Position numbers and translations under genes: made by a program
The notes under the pieces: model-generated
The model's input: only the letters and a program-made list of their open reading frames with translations
What the model was told of the DNA's origin: nothing
The model's database searches: none
Origin: Heterobasidion occidentale
Lineage: Eukaryota; Basidiomycota; Agaricomycetes; Russulales; Bondarzewiaceae
NCBI GenBank assembly: GCA_039111635.1
Contig: JBCAQO010000009.1
Span: 992,001 to 1,056,000, forward strand
DNA: 64,000 nucleotides
Reading direction: 5' to 3'
Shown: in pieces, positions 1-11,197 of the stretch
Numbering within the stretch: the stretch's first letter is position 1
Layout: each line of letters opens with the position of its first letter

Positions 1-168
1 AACTGCCCGCGTCAGGGGTGAGATATCGAAGACCTCGATGAAAATCGGGTCCCAGTCGGGTTCAACATTCGTCCATGCGCTAGCGAGGCAAGCCTTAGGA
101 CCGGTCTTTAAGCTTCGTTCGGTTCGGTCGGGGAATTGTCCCCAGCCATCGCTGTGAGTTGGCAGAGC
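1..168 (-). CDS. possible exon of a minus-strand gene running off the left edge
   Basis: On the minus strand one frame stays open from about 168 to the window edge and reads protein-like, including the stretch AWTNVEPDWDPIFIEVF. A stop lies just upstream, so if real this is an internal or 3' exon. There is no start, no recognised domain, and the piece is too short for a family call. It could be a chance open frame. Confidence 0.2.
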
Positions 169-1029
169 TTAGCGTCCATTTACGAGATCATCGGCCTCTG
201 AAAGAAACTCAGGTTGCACTTCTTGAAAATTGGCGCGCTTGAGGCTGCTGCTTCGCGCGTTCTTTCCCGCATCTATTTACGATACCATCTCGTACTTGGT
301 CCCTTTCTGCCGTATTTGTCAAAAAAATTGAAGTCAACTGACAGCGCCACGCATGGTGTAAGGTGGATGTTGAGCTTCCTGAAGTGGGGTAAATGGCACT
401 TTGAGGGACCGTGGTTGCTAGGTACGGGCAGCAGTAAGAGTGAATGGGAGATATTGGTCGAAGTTCTACTGCGCCAATTGCCACGATGGCCGTTCAAGCA
501 CCCCGGCGCTTTCGGAGTATGCTTACATTGAAATTAGATTTGCTTCGAGTCTGATGCGAAAAGAACACGAACATGTGGCCGTTTACGACCGGTTGAGGGT
601 CTAGCATAGCCGTCGCTGGTCAGTGGTTGGTTGGGTCCGGCGCCAAGGCATTCTATGGCTCAGAGGCCACTGCGGATAAAGGTACGCGATTATGCAACCG
701 GAGGACGATAAGTTGCCTGAAGATGCGGCGGTCGTCGAAGGATGCAAGCTCAGAGCCGGAGCGGAAGAAACGAACCAGTGGGAGAGTTGGGACGGAAGCA
801 GAAATGAAAGTGGCAAGAAGGGCATCGCCGAATCGAGAAGCTCTGGAGCTGCCCTTGTAATTTTTGAAAGTCCGCGAGCATATTCCACATCGGGGCAGAT
901 TGGAGGCTTAGCTGTCGATGACATACACAGACGCTGGACAGGTTCTGCAGTAGAGAAGTTCGTGACTATGTACCCGAGTTTATCTCACATGGACTCCGCC
1001 CTTCGATGCTCCGTCCCAGACTCGCCCCT
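169..1029. other. no supported gene
   Basis: Several short overlapping ORFs occur on both strands, none with a recognisable domain or convincing intron structure. I see nothing definite here. Confidence 0.4.
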
Positions 1030-1158
1030 CCTTATAATTCGTCTCCTTAGCCCGAGTCGGTCACCCGGTCCCCCTCCCCCTCCCTTCCTCCCGAGCCCCA
1101 CCGCGGTCCCTCCCCGCCTTTTGTATACCCTCATACCCCCTCTTGTTTATCTATCACC
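1030..1158 (+). promoter_or_regulatory. TATA-like element plus CT-rich tract before the DUF6533 gene
   Basis: A TTATAA element at about 1032 is followed by a long pyrimidine-rich, C-dominated stretch (about 1060-1150) that ends a few bases before the ATG at 1159. CT-rich tracts close to the start codon are typical of basidiomycete promoters. Inferred from position and composition only. Confidence 0.5.
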
Positions 1159-2886
1159 ATGGTTGAATGGCAATCACCTGCTGAGCTTCTCCACGACGCC
1201 GGTATGTATCTGCTGTTGATATGTCTAATTGTCGCTGACCGTCGAGAATTTGACAGATGCCTTCTCGAAGTTCATGCACTGCCTTCTAGGGCTCTATATG
1301 CACGTTCATTTCACGTATAGGGCTTGCTATGATCCTTATCACTCATACGCGCATATAGTTGGGAATTTTGCACGTCGCTCGACTTTGACTGGATGTTCAT
1401 CTCTGGAAAGAAGAAGTTCAGATGGCCATTGGTCGGTCTCTTTGTTTGTTCTTTCTCGTAAATTCTCTCACGTGGCCCTCGTAGTTCTTCTACTTTGCGG
1501 GTCGATACAGTCTGTTAGCAGCGCTCATAGGAATGTACGTCCGGCGTGACTATATGCGCGCTCAGCATTCTTCTTCGCGCTGTTTTTGTTGACATAAATC
1601 ATTGACAGTGCTGTCGCCTTGAACGTTACATCGTGGGTTGATGCACATTGAATGAAATATGCGGTTCTAACGGCTGACCTTTATCCCTTACAGGCCTGTT
1701 AACTGTCAGGGGCTTTATACATTCAATCAAGTCAGTACAGTTTTTTTATGTTGCTTTCAACATGCTCATCAAACGCTCTAGCTGTTGGGTAACATGGCTA
1801 TCGGGCTCGCTAGTATCAACCTTTCCCTCCGCACGTAAGTTCTCTTTAATTCCCATTTTCTCCATGCCGTCTGATGGCCCAACCACCGCTGCAGTATGGC
1901 AATCTGGCAACAACGATGGTTTATTGTCCTTCCTCTGGTGGCCATCATCATGGGTCATTGGTCTCTTCTGCTTCACGGAGTCCTGTTGAAAGCCTCTTGG
2001 ATTGATGGCCAAGGCTGCGTCATTACATCGACCAACAGCAAGATCCTCGAGGCGTCTTTCATTTATGGAATGGTCCTCGATCTAATTGTCATGTCACTGT
2101 CTGCTTGGAAGCTCGCGTTTCCCAAAGGTGGTCGTAGCAAGCTTGTGCAGTTGATTTTTGGTGATGGATTGGTCTATTTCCTGATCGCGTGAGTGATGCA
2201 CATGCACATATGCACTGTGAGAGTGGGCTGCTGACTTGAACTTATCTAAAGCGTCCTAGCCAACATGACTGCGACTGTAAGCAGATGCACTCATTTATGC
2301 CGTAGCTCTCCTGCTAACACTTATAGACTAGATTTTTATGGCATTGAATCTGAACGCCATCATGTCGATCATTGCGAATGTCCCTGCAGCCGTGGCCTCC
2401 ACCGTACGTGCTTGACTCATTGTCTCCGGGTCTACGCTTATTTTCACCTTCGTTGGTAGATTGTTGCCTGCCGTGTCGTTCGACGTCTGACTAACTTCAC
2501 GAGCCAAGGCCCGGAGATGTTTACGTATGTTCTCTCAATTGCCGTTCGCATCACGACGAACTTATTGTTGACACTCCATTCTAGATCATCAACGGTTCAA
2601 GCGTCGACTCTTGGCTTCCGCACTGCACGCTCGGTCCCACCTCATGTGTCCGTTACGAAGCAACAGAACGAGGGCGTGCATGTACAGGTGCGTTTGTTAT
2701 CCTCGAAGATTTTTTTCGCCATCTGATATACCAATTGATCTACGGTCATGTACGACGCAGATGGACACGTTTTCCGTAGCAGACAATTTGGACTACGACG
2801 CCACAGGGCGCGTGAAGAACTCGAGCGATGGATTCGACCCGGAGGCGCAAGTCATCAGCGACGAGTTTAAGCGGCCATCATACTAG
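1159..2886 (+). CDS. DUF6533 multi-pass membrane protein
   Basis: Spliced from roughly eight to ten exons separated by 50-70 bp GT-AG introns. The start reads MVEWQSPAELLHDADAFSKF. The DUF6533 signature follows: an LDFDWMFISGKKKFRWPL-like segment, then YFAGRYSLLAALIG and the cysteine motif PVNCQGLYTFNQ. Later exons carry hydrophobic helices (IWQQRWFIVLPLVAIIMG, FGDGLVYFLIA, NLNAIMSIIANVP) and a polar cytoplasmic-type tail ending FKRPSY. The family is a large, functionally uncharacterised group of basidiomycete proteins with about seven membrane segments, so plasma or organellar membrane location is inferred. No frame break was seen. The boundary of the second intron (about 1304-1358) is ambiguous. 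Confidence 0.85.
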
Positions 2887-5800
2887 ACTGCTCGAGTCAC
2901 CCTCGTCCCATGTCACCGGTGGGGTGCATGTCACATGGACGTCATGTCGTGCTAGACGTCGAAGGTCGTCCACCGCCCGCATTCTCTCCGCCTGCTCTTC
3001 GCTGCTGCTGTCATGTCGTGTATCCCCCCCGATCTGTGTTCGCTCTGTCCTGGCTCTGCCTGCCTTGCTTTCAACTGCATCTTGTCCCTTTCTCGGCTTA
3101 TAAATTTACCCCCTGTCGCATTCTTTCACCTGTCCCATATCCCTCCCTCAATACCCCCTCCTTCATCCGCTCCCCAGCCTGACTTCGGCATTACCTTTTC
3201 AATGTGCAACCACCATACGAAACACTCAAAACATATGCGCATCCTCGTACGTACCAAAATTTACAGCGAACGATCCAGAACCGTTCAGCTGTTTGTATTT
3301 TATTGATATCGGAAGTTTTTGGGTTATATGGTTGCGCTTGTCCCCTCGTCAAATCAAGGGTAGGAATGGTGACCCCTTGAACCACTCTCGCTCGTCAGAT
3401 ATTGAATGAGTCGCTCGGGTTACTGAAGGCGAACCTCCTTGTCTACGACTTCTGCCATGGCCTGTGTTGCATGGTTTGCGCCATCCTGATCGGGGATCGT
3501 AAGGAGCAACGGGTAAGACGGGATTTCGAGAAGACTTGTGCGTAGGCAGGAGGTTCATCGTTTGCTTCGACGAATTGCACTTCGGTGAGTGAGCGCCTGA
3601 CTTCATCTGGCCAGTCTAGATATGAATTGATAGCGAGACACGAGGCTTCATTTCACTCTATCGCTCGTTCTTGTGTTCTGCGCATATATACCTCTACTAC
3701 AGTGCACGATCGTGCACACCGTGCGCACGCGGATCCTTGAAAGAAGGTGAGTCCCTTTCTGGGACCTTACGATCGATGCCCGAGGATGTTTGGACACAGA
3801 GCAGGGGAGTATATATCAACCAGGTTTGCGAGGGGACTTCCGAACCTTGTGCTATCGGCGAGTCCGAGGGGATTCGTCCAAAAAAGAAACTGTGCTGTAA
3901 ATAGACACGTGGCCGTCGCAATCAATTCAATTCTGCTATTCTGTTCTGCTAAATTCTGCTCTGTTCGCGTCGAGGCGTGTCGAGCCCAGGTTGCGTGTAC
4001 CTGAACCGGACGGCACATGGCGCACAGTCCGACGAGCTGAATCATGCATGATACGCTGCGGTGTAAGGGGTGCTGCGAGCGCGGGGTTATTTCGAGGGTG
4101 CGGGTGCAGAGAAACAGGTAAGCGATGATGCATGTTGTGTGGCCCTCCAAGCCCCTTGCAAGATGCACGTGGCTCTAGTCCACAAGCTCCCACCAACGAG
4201 AGATCTGTGATTTCCATGGTAGCGTGACTTACGAAGGCAGGCGAAGGCTTGCGCAGGATTATTAGGCTCGCGCATGTGTGAGGTACAGTACGGCATCACC
4301 CGAGCGTCGAGGATGACGATCGGGCTGGGCGGGCATGATTGATCGCTGTCTATCACGAGTGTGCATATTCTCGGACGTATGTACAAGATGAGTTCCATCA
4401 GGGGAGCAGGTTAATTCATCTTGTCCATTGAGGCTGCGGCTAGTCGAATTCGCGTCCGCAGGCATCGGAGCGCTACTTGCGTATGCGATGGACGTATAGT
4501 GCGGGCGATGACATCAAGGTTGGGTAACAATTGTATTTGGGGGCCGCAAGACGAGGGTTGACGAGGGTTGCTGAGTGGATGCCAAGGTACGTCAGGGTGT
4601 GTAAGCTATGGCGCTCGAGGTAGAACGATGAATATAGAACAGGGGGTAGGGGGGGCGTCGAAGCCCTCCTGTGATGGTGCTGGCGGCGCTCGAGTCTGAA
4701 ATGTGTTCCCGTTTTCCGAGCGGGTGTTGCACGGGTGTGGGCGTGAGAGCACTGCAAGTGGACAGGCGGTTTGCGCGGCCGCGCTAGAATCGCCGTGTCA
4801 CAGCCGTGATGAGGAACACGAGGAACACGAAGAACACGCTGATAGCGGCAACGCGTGTGAGTACTGTAGGTTTACGACTTCGCGAATGGTAGCCAGTAGT
4901 AAACTTATAAGGGCGGGCAACTCGTTTATTTGCTGGATAGGGAAGACTTCGGGCATCCACAATGCTGCTTGTCTCCGGACTCGAGGGTCGCACATCTACA
5001 AAACGTAGGCGCGCGGAGTGCGCGTTAATGCGCATGCCTCGGCAGTTCGTACGTTGATCTCGCTTCTTGGAAAATCAGTTCCGTTCTGTTCATCAATGTA
5101 AAGAGGAATGACAGGACGGGAACCTTCGTGCGGGACGGCAGTGACATGCGATGAAATGTGGACAGACACGCACCAGAATGGCATGATTTCCAGAACCCAC
5201 GGTGGTCAACGCAGGAGCGGAAAGGGGAAGATGATGTATGGAAGGGGGGATATACTTAGTGAGAATTCATGACAGTGCATGAGAAGGCATGACAATGCAT
5301 TGCGAAGGTGGTTTGTGATTTCTTGCTGGCGCCTCGCACACTTCTTGATAAGTTACTTGGTGGGGAGAAGTCGCCCCCGGTCGTCTTCATGGGTTTTGGG
5401 AGTGGGAGCTTGAGATCACGCGGAAAACGAATCCCTGAATCGAACAGTGAGCGGAACGTCAGCTTATATCGACTGATAAACTCTGATGGAGCACCGGAAG
5501 GAGATGGTAAGTAGGGCATTTGAATGCGTACCGTTCGTATTCCGGGTGGGTAAACGAGCGCTAGTGATGCACCAGATGTTGGTTAGTTTTTGAATCGGCG
5601 ACGGCGCAGCTCCATCTAACCATGTTGCGTAGTGCGCACAAAATGCGAAAGCAGCGCAAGTGACTGCGTGTCGTTCCAAGTCATGATATCGCCGGATGCA
5701 TCTTCCTCGACATCGATCAGTCTAGGTCGGGAAGATGGCAATTGCAAACGGTCAGCGATGTCAGGCAAACCCTATGACCGATGCCTGACGGCAGTAGTGG

Positions 5801-6544
5801 CTGAAAGTGAGTTTGCGGTCGGTGTTGAATTACGCATGGTAGTTATGTCCCGCTATGAGACGAGGGTGAGAAGTGTGAACATTGGAGTGTAACAGCTGAG
5901 TGTATTCCTCGTTAGAGACCGCAGTGGGATCGTGGGCGGTTGCAAAGTATTCAGAACGATGAGCAACACACTACACAGAGAGGAGCCGCGTTGGTTTTTC
6001 ATTCAAGGTGAGTTCAGCCGGAAAAGCGAGTGACAAGTGTTGTAGCAGAATCGCATCAATGGTTCTTCGAGGTGGTAAGGCCATGAGGGAGAGAACCGTT
6101 CGAAGACAGAAAGACGCAGATGCCCTCTATTTACGTAATTGCCTTTTTCCACCTTCACACCACCAGCATCCACTGGTAACAGTCTGGCACAGACTTGCTT
6201 TACCACGCGTCCTCATCGACGATGGATGCATGTGCATCATCCATTCGAACAAGGCCTTCCATAGAACTGAGGTATGCCCCGAGAATGTCCGAGCACGGCC
6301 ACTATATACGGCGCAGCTGACCTGTGATCGCAGTACAGTGCCGTGCGAATGGATATGACCGACTCACCTAACTCCGTTTCGTGGGATGGCCTGACAAGAA
6401 ACGACTTCTTTGAATACGAGTCATCCTTGACCTTCTAGGGCTATCTTATCCGGGCAGACTCCTATCATTGTCTTGAGTGCGTGGTCCTACTGGATTCGAG
6501 AGATTAGCAGAAGGCGTTTACATCTTCACAGAATCAATCTGATC
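2887..6544. other. 3.6 kb without a supported gene
   Basis: Only short ORFs (under about 135 codons) appear on both strands, without domains or consistent splicing. A TATA plus CT-rich block near 3.1 kb looks like an orphan promoter (separate entry). A short triplicated GAGGAACAC-type repeat sits at about 4810-4840. Decayed gene or transposon remnants are possible but I cannot identify any. Confidence 0.5.
3099..3201 (+). promoter_or_regulatory. orphan promoter-like block
   Basis: TATAAA at about 3099 is followed by about 75 bases dominated by C and T, then an ATG at 3202 opening a short reading frame (MCNHHTKHSKHMRIL) that meets a GTACGT donor-like site at about 3247. This matches basidiomycete promoter layout, but no downstream coding exon is convincing. 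It could also be a 3' UTR or a relic. Confidence 0.3.
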
Positions 6545-7701
6545 ATGTCCCATGAATGGAATCTTCCTGACGGGATCCGCTCCAATACATTGCGAGTCAA
6601 CGACCTCACCGTGCACCTACTCGAGGCAGGCGATCCACAGAACCCACTTCTTGTCCTCCTTCACGGCTTCCCAGAGCTCTCCTATTCATGGCGCAAGGTC
6701 ATGCTCCCTCTCGCAATAGCAGGTTATCATGTAATTGCTCCAGATCGGCGGGGCTTTGGGCGCACTACCATGCTCGACCGTCTTGACTCCTCGACGTCAA
6801 TCGAATACGACGAGGACATCCAGCCATTCCGATCATTCAATCTAGCCACCGATATCGTTGCCCTCGTTTTTGTATTGGGATTTACTAAGGTTCATGCTGT
6901 TATCGGACACGATGCTGGGTCTCCCGTCGCGGCGTATTGCGCATTGATCCGTCCCGACATGTTCCAGCGTGTCGTTATGATGAGCTCTCCCTTCACTGGA
7001 CCTCCGCCATTCCCAGTCGGCGGTAGCACATCCGCGACCCCTAGCATTGCATCGCTATTCGTTCATATGGTCGAAGCACTGGCACAGTTGGATCCCCCAC
7101 GAAAACACTATGTTGCATATTACTCTTCCCCCGAAGCCAATCGCGACATGACCTCGAGCGATCTCAAACAGTTCTTCCGGGCATATTATTACATGAAGAG
7201 CGCAGACTGGGTGCCGAACGACCCCCATCCACTTCCAGCATTGTCGGCAGAGTCGTTCGCGCTTTTGCCAGAATATTATGTCATGCGTCTGGAGCGCACG
7301 ATGCCAGACTCTGTTCTTCCCAACCTTCCGACGCCTGACGAGGTCCAGGCTAACCGATGGCTGACAGACTTTGAGATCGATGTCTATGTCGCTGAGTATG
7401 GGCGAACAGGGTTTCAAGGCGGGCTGAATTCATATCGGTGTGGGATCGATGTGAGCGGACGGTCGACGAGCGATCTGCTGATCCTCTCGGGAAAGAAGGT
7501 GGATGTTCCGGCCATGTTCATCGCGGGAAAGAAGGATTGGGTACATACCAATTCTCGGGCGCGGTGGAACAGATGAAGAATGTCTGCGTGAAGATGGGGG
7601 ACAGAGTAAGATTAGTTGATGGTGCGGGACATTGGGTCCAGCAAGAGAAACCAGACGACGTTGTCAAGCTTCTTCTTGACTTCTTTGACGAAACGAAGTA
7701 G
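6545..7701 (+). CDS. epoxide-hydrolase-like alpha/beta hydrolase with one frame break
   Basis: An intronless reading frame starts at MSHEWNLPDGIRS. It shows the soluble epoxide hydrolase layout: oxyanion-hole motif HGFPELSYSWR, the segment APDRRGFGRT, nucleophile motif IGHDAGSPVA with the catalytic Asp, and a late GAGHWVQQEKP motif with the catalytic His. Such enzymes open epoxides to diols in the cytosol. The frame breaks at about 7538-7541: IAGKKDW runs into a stop soon after, while the next frame continues as GTYQFSGAVEQM to the stop at 7701. One extra G in the GGG run would give KDWGTYQFSG. So the gene is probably intact in the organism, but a recent pseudogene cannot be excluded. An upstream in-frame TTG at 6473 is not needed. 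Confidence 0.85.
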
Positions 7702-8303
7702 GTCAGTGATCTTCGTAGGTTCACTGCTTACCTCCGTCTTCTCCAACTTATTTCTCAAGCTGCTTGCTACTTATGGCTTTGTATGACCCCTGTGTACCCT
7801 TACTGGCTGTCTGAGGAAATTGATTCAAGTGTTTTTCCGAAGTTCCGTTGAATCCGTTCCACGGAGGAACGATGTTATCTCACGCTTGAGGGTCGCCTTC
7901 AGTTTTCAGGGGCCACAATACACACATCTGCCATGTTATGCTCATTCCGAGTCTCTTGGCTTCTCTCGCTTCTATGATTTCTGTCATTCCAAACAGTACT
8001 AAAGTGAAAGAGCTGGTCGAGGGCAGTCAAAGGGTGTGCCACATGTCGGTCACGTTTGCACGCGTCGGTCACATGAAGCTTTGACTTGACTAAAGACCAT
8101 CATGAGCAGGATTGCGTTCTAATTGACGAACACTCTTTCTACGGCTTTTCTTAATCAACCTCGGATCTAAAGACGGGTATATTTGCTTCAAGAACCTCCC
8201 ATAATTCATATCGAGCTTGAACTGTGGGCTGCGCGCGCACAGCTCGTGACCTGGCCTCGCTTCCAGTCGCCCCTCTGCCCCGCTATTTCGAGACCTCTGC
8301 GCA
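7702..8303. other. intergenic, epoxide hydrolase to stn1
   Basis: No gene seen. It holds the 3' region of the hydrolase and the putative stn1 promoter with a repeated GTCGGTCAC element (separate entry). Confidence 0.5.
8045..8072 (+). promoter_or_regulatory. ACGCGT (MCB-like) site flanked by GTCGGTCAC repeats
   Basis: GTCGGTCAC occurs at about 8045-8053 and again at 8064-8072, with an ACGCGT hexamer at 8060-8065 overlapping the second copy. ACGCGT is the MluI cell-cycle box bound by MBF in yeasts and is common before S-phase genes. It lies about 240 bp before the likely stn1 ATG. A regulatory role is inferred, not shown. Confidence 0.3.
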
Positions 8304-10646
8304 ATGAGTTTGACGTCTACGGAAACAACGCCACGCCGTCCCAAAACCATCATGCTATCACCGTCCAAGAGGCACGGCGCGGCGCCCAATTCAAGCGTGC
8401 CCTCCCGCCTGCCGAGAAAGGGGCGATATTGAACCCCGAAGGCAAACCAGCAACGCCCGCGGAGATCTGGAAATGGTGCTTGACGCCGGCTGCAGCGGCT
8501 CGCTGTTTCGTCAGGGACGCGTGCGCGATGGGCGAGCATGCCGGCGAAGGTATGTCACCACTCGTTTGTCCCCCGCGCCCGCGCGAGCGGTCTCACTCAG
8601 CGGCTTGCGATTGATGTCGTAGGCTTTGAGTATTACCTGCTTGGCCGCGTCCCGTGTCGCACTTTGCTGCTCGTCGGTGTCATGGTGGGCTTGTCGGAGT
8701 ACGAATCACGGGCGATTTATCAAGGTGCGTGCGGCCGGAAAAGTCGCGATGCGTGATGCGAGATGCGGATGCTAAACATGCAGTGGGATGACAGTCGATG
8801 ATGGGACCGGCGTCATTAATTGTGTGGTCCGCTATCCTGCCCTAGCGGGCAAGGGCGTCCGGTCCGAGGAGCGTCCACCGCCCAAACCCGTGGCGGAAGT
8901 GGGTCAACTCGTCCGACTCGCCGGTCGGATCCACGTCAAGGGGCAGTGGAGAGAGATTGTCGTTGACCAGATATGTGAGTGAATGACCGCGCGCTCTGTT
9001 TTCTCGGGACGGTAGGTGATGTCGTCCGATGCGCAGCGGTTTGCAAGTCTATGGACGAGGAGCTGGCTCACTGGCGAACGGTGATCGCCTTGCACAAAGA
9101 ATCGTACTCGTCAACAGAACCATTCGTGATTGCATCGTCCCTTGCTCCACCTGCTAAAGTGGTCAAAGACACCGTAAAGCCACCAGCCAATCGTACGTGG
9201 CCTGAAGCCGCTCCGGATGATCAAGACGCGCCAAACCGCCAGGACAGCGTTGAACATCGGATCGTCGCTCTACCGAAAGCTACGACCGAGCAGAATGCCC
9301 TCAAAGCACAAACATCTAGATCAGCCTATGTGCCTACATCGCCGTCGACCTCTGCCGCATCTAGTCCCACCAAATCTGCCCACGATCCTTCCGTACGCAG
9401 CACGACAATCACGCCCGGCTTTCTGAACTGACGTTTCGTTTCCTAGTCCCCGCCCCGCCTGCGCCACCCCTCCCGCCTCCACTCGCGCGATCTCACGGCG
9501 AACACGTTCCGCATCTACCTCAAGCACTACATGGACAACGCCCCTCCGCACGACGAGCCACGCGGCGTCGACTCGGACTCGGAATCGGACTCCGACGCGT
9601 TCGCGCCGCACGATCGCGCGCCCGCGACGCCGACGAAGCGCGGGAGGGGCGCGGGGGTGCGCCCGCGGTTCATGGACGAGTGCACGCCCCGCGCGCGGAA
9701 GGTCGCGCGCGGCGACGCTGCGTTTCCTCCGGCGGGGGACCCGTCGCGGACCCCGCGCGGGGGGCGCCTTGCCGCCCGCGAGCGCGAGGACGCGGACGCG
9801 GCGGGCGGTGCGCCGCTGCTGTTGGGGTTCACACTTTCCTACCTCCGCCGCGTGCCCGAGCTCGCAGTGCTCGCGCAGCGCGTGGTCAGAGCGGAGGCGC
9901 GGCGGCGCGAGAAGGCGGCGCGCGGTGCGTCTCAGCGCCAGGCGTCCGCCGCGGGGGTCGGGGCCGGGAATGGCGCGGGCGAGGGCAAGGGCAAGGGCAA
10001 GGGCAAGGGCAAGGCGGTGGAGGCGAGAAAGGAGGGCGTGCGGCCGAAGATGAAGCGGCTGTTTATCTGGGCGATCCTGAAGCTGTACGAGGAGGGGAGC
10101 ATCGTCCTCTGGGACGAGGGCGCGCGGCCGATCCTGCGCGCTCGTGGGACCGTGCGTCGCCGCGGCGGGGAGGCGGTGGAGGGGGTGTCGCAGCTGTGGA
10201 AGATGTCGGTGGGGGTCGGTGGGGACGCGAGCGCCGACGGCGCGTCCTCGGTTTTTGGTGGTGGTGGCGGCGGCGGACAAGATGGGGAACGGGAGGACGA
10301 CGCGGGGGAGCTGACGGATCCGTGGGAGGGCGAGGAGGCGTATGTGCCGCTGACGCCTGCGTACCTCGCGGCGCAGGTCGAGGGCGTGATCCGCGTGGCC
10401 ATGTTTGGGCCGGAGGCTGCGGCTGCGGGCGGGAGTGCGAGCGCGCGCGCGCGGGTGGGGCGGAGGGAGGTGCGCGGGTCGGGGCTGACGGTGGAGGGGA
10501 TTACGCGGTCCCTGCGGGCGTCGGATGGGCGGTGGGAGCGCGTCGGGGCGTGGGCGGTGCAGGAGGCGGTGGGGCTTTTGAAGGCGGAGGGGAAGGTGTG
10601 GTGCGTCGGAGGGGACGGAGGGGGGCGCTGGGAGCTGTGTTTGTGA
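8304..10646 (+). CDS. stn1: CST complex subunit Stn1
   Basis: Five exons (about 8304-8549, 8623-8724, 8795-8974, 9037-9392, 9447-10646). The N-terminal OB fold reads EIWKWCLTPAAAARCFVRD, then YYLLGRVPCRTLLLVGVMVG and QVDDGTGVINCVVR across the second intron. The later Stn1-typical segment CKSMDEELAHWR and the LTANTFRIYLKHYMDN region follow. The C-terminal half holds KMKRLFIWAILKLYEEGSIV and ends GGDGGGRWELCL, consistent with winged-helix modules. Stn1 binds single-stranded telomeric DNA with Ten1 and aids C-strand fill-in. The start is uncertain: no in-frame ATG precedes the OB fold, but ATG 8304 opens a plausible basic N-terminus in another frame, and one missing base near the AAAGGGG run at 8417-8423 would join them. 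The last exon is much more GC-rich than the first and low-complexity in its linkers. Confidence 0.85.
9978..10014 (+). repeat. GGCAAG hexamer tandem repeat in stn1
   Basis: About five copies of GGCAAG encode a GKGKGKGK linker between the Stn1 central and C-terminal parts. It is probably length-variable. Confidence 0.7.
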
Positions 10647-11197
10647 TCAGGGCTGATGTCTTGCGAGGCGGGGATGTGACCGTCGGGGTGCGCGGACGGG
10701 GTAGTAGGTGCGTTAGATTTAGGGTGGGCAGTGCACGAGTACGATATTGTGAGGCAGTCGGTCAAGACGGTTGAGGGGACACGACCCCTCCTGTTTTTTT
10801 CGCGGACCGGTGGTCATGCATCATGGATGGCTATGTCAGTTGTCCCATGCACGCCTCCGCCCCCGCCTCCGCTCTGCAGCAGACCTGAACCCGGGTTACC
10901 AGAACGGATCCGCATCGTGTCACCTGACCCCCGTCCGGTTTGCAGCTCCGCCCCAATCCGCCACCCTGCAGCCCTTGTCGTCCGCCCGCTTGCCACCCAC
11001 CGCGACGCACAGCGCCGACGCACGACCGCCGCCCCTCTCACGCCTTCACTTGCACCTCCGCCTCGCACCTCGCACTCTCACGACTTTCTACCTCGCGTCC
11101 GCGCACGCCTGCTCAGGACTCACCGGCTCTAGCTTTTTTTCTCTTCTTCTTCTAACATACATCGAATTTGATTGACTCGGCGACGACGTATAAACAT
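10647..11197. other. intergenic, stn1 to yra1, with CT-rich promoter
   Basis: No gene seen. From about 10845 onwards the plus strand is strongly C/T-rich with repeated CCGCC and CACC motifs, as expected for a basidiomycete promoter. A TATAAA lies only a few bases before the ATG at 11198, too close to be a TATA box. Confidence 0.5.

Noticed and set aside
7441..7701. A separate small gene in the second frame at the end of the epoxide hydrolase
   Set aside because: Its sequence (GTYQFSGAVEQM, GAGHWVQQEKP) is clearly the missing C-terminus of the hydrolase after a frame break.
9321..10765. Long minus-strand ORFs opposite the stn1 last exon
   Set aside because: They are antisense shadows of the GC-rich Stn1 coding sequence, arginine- and proline-rich without any motif.
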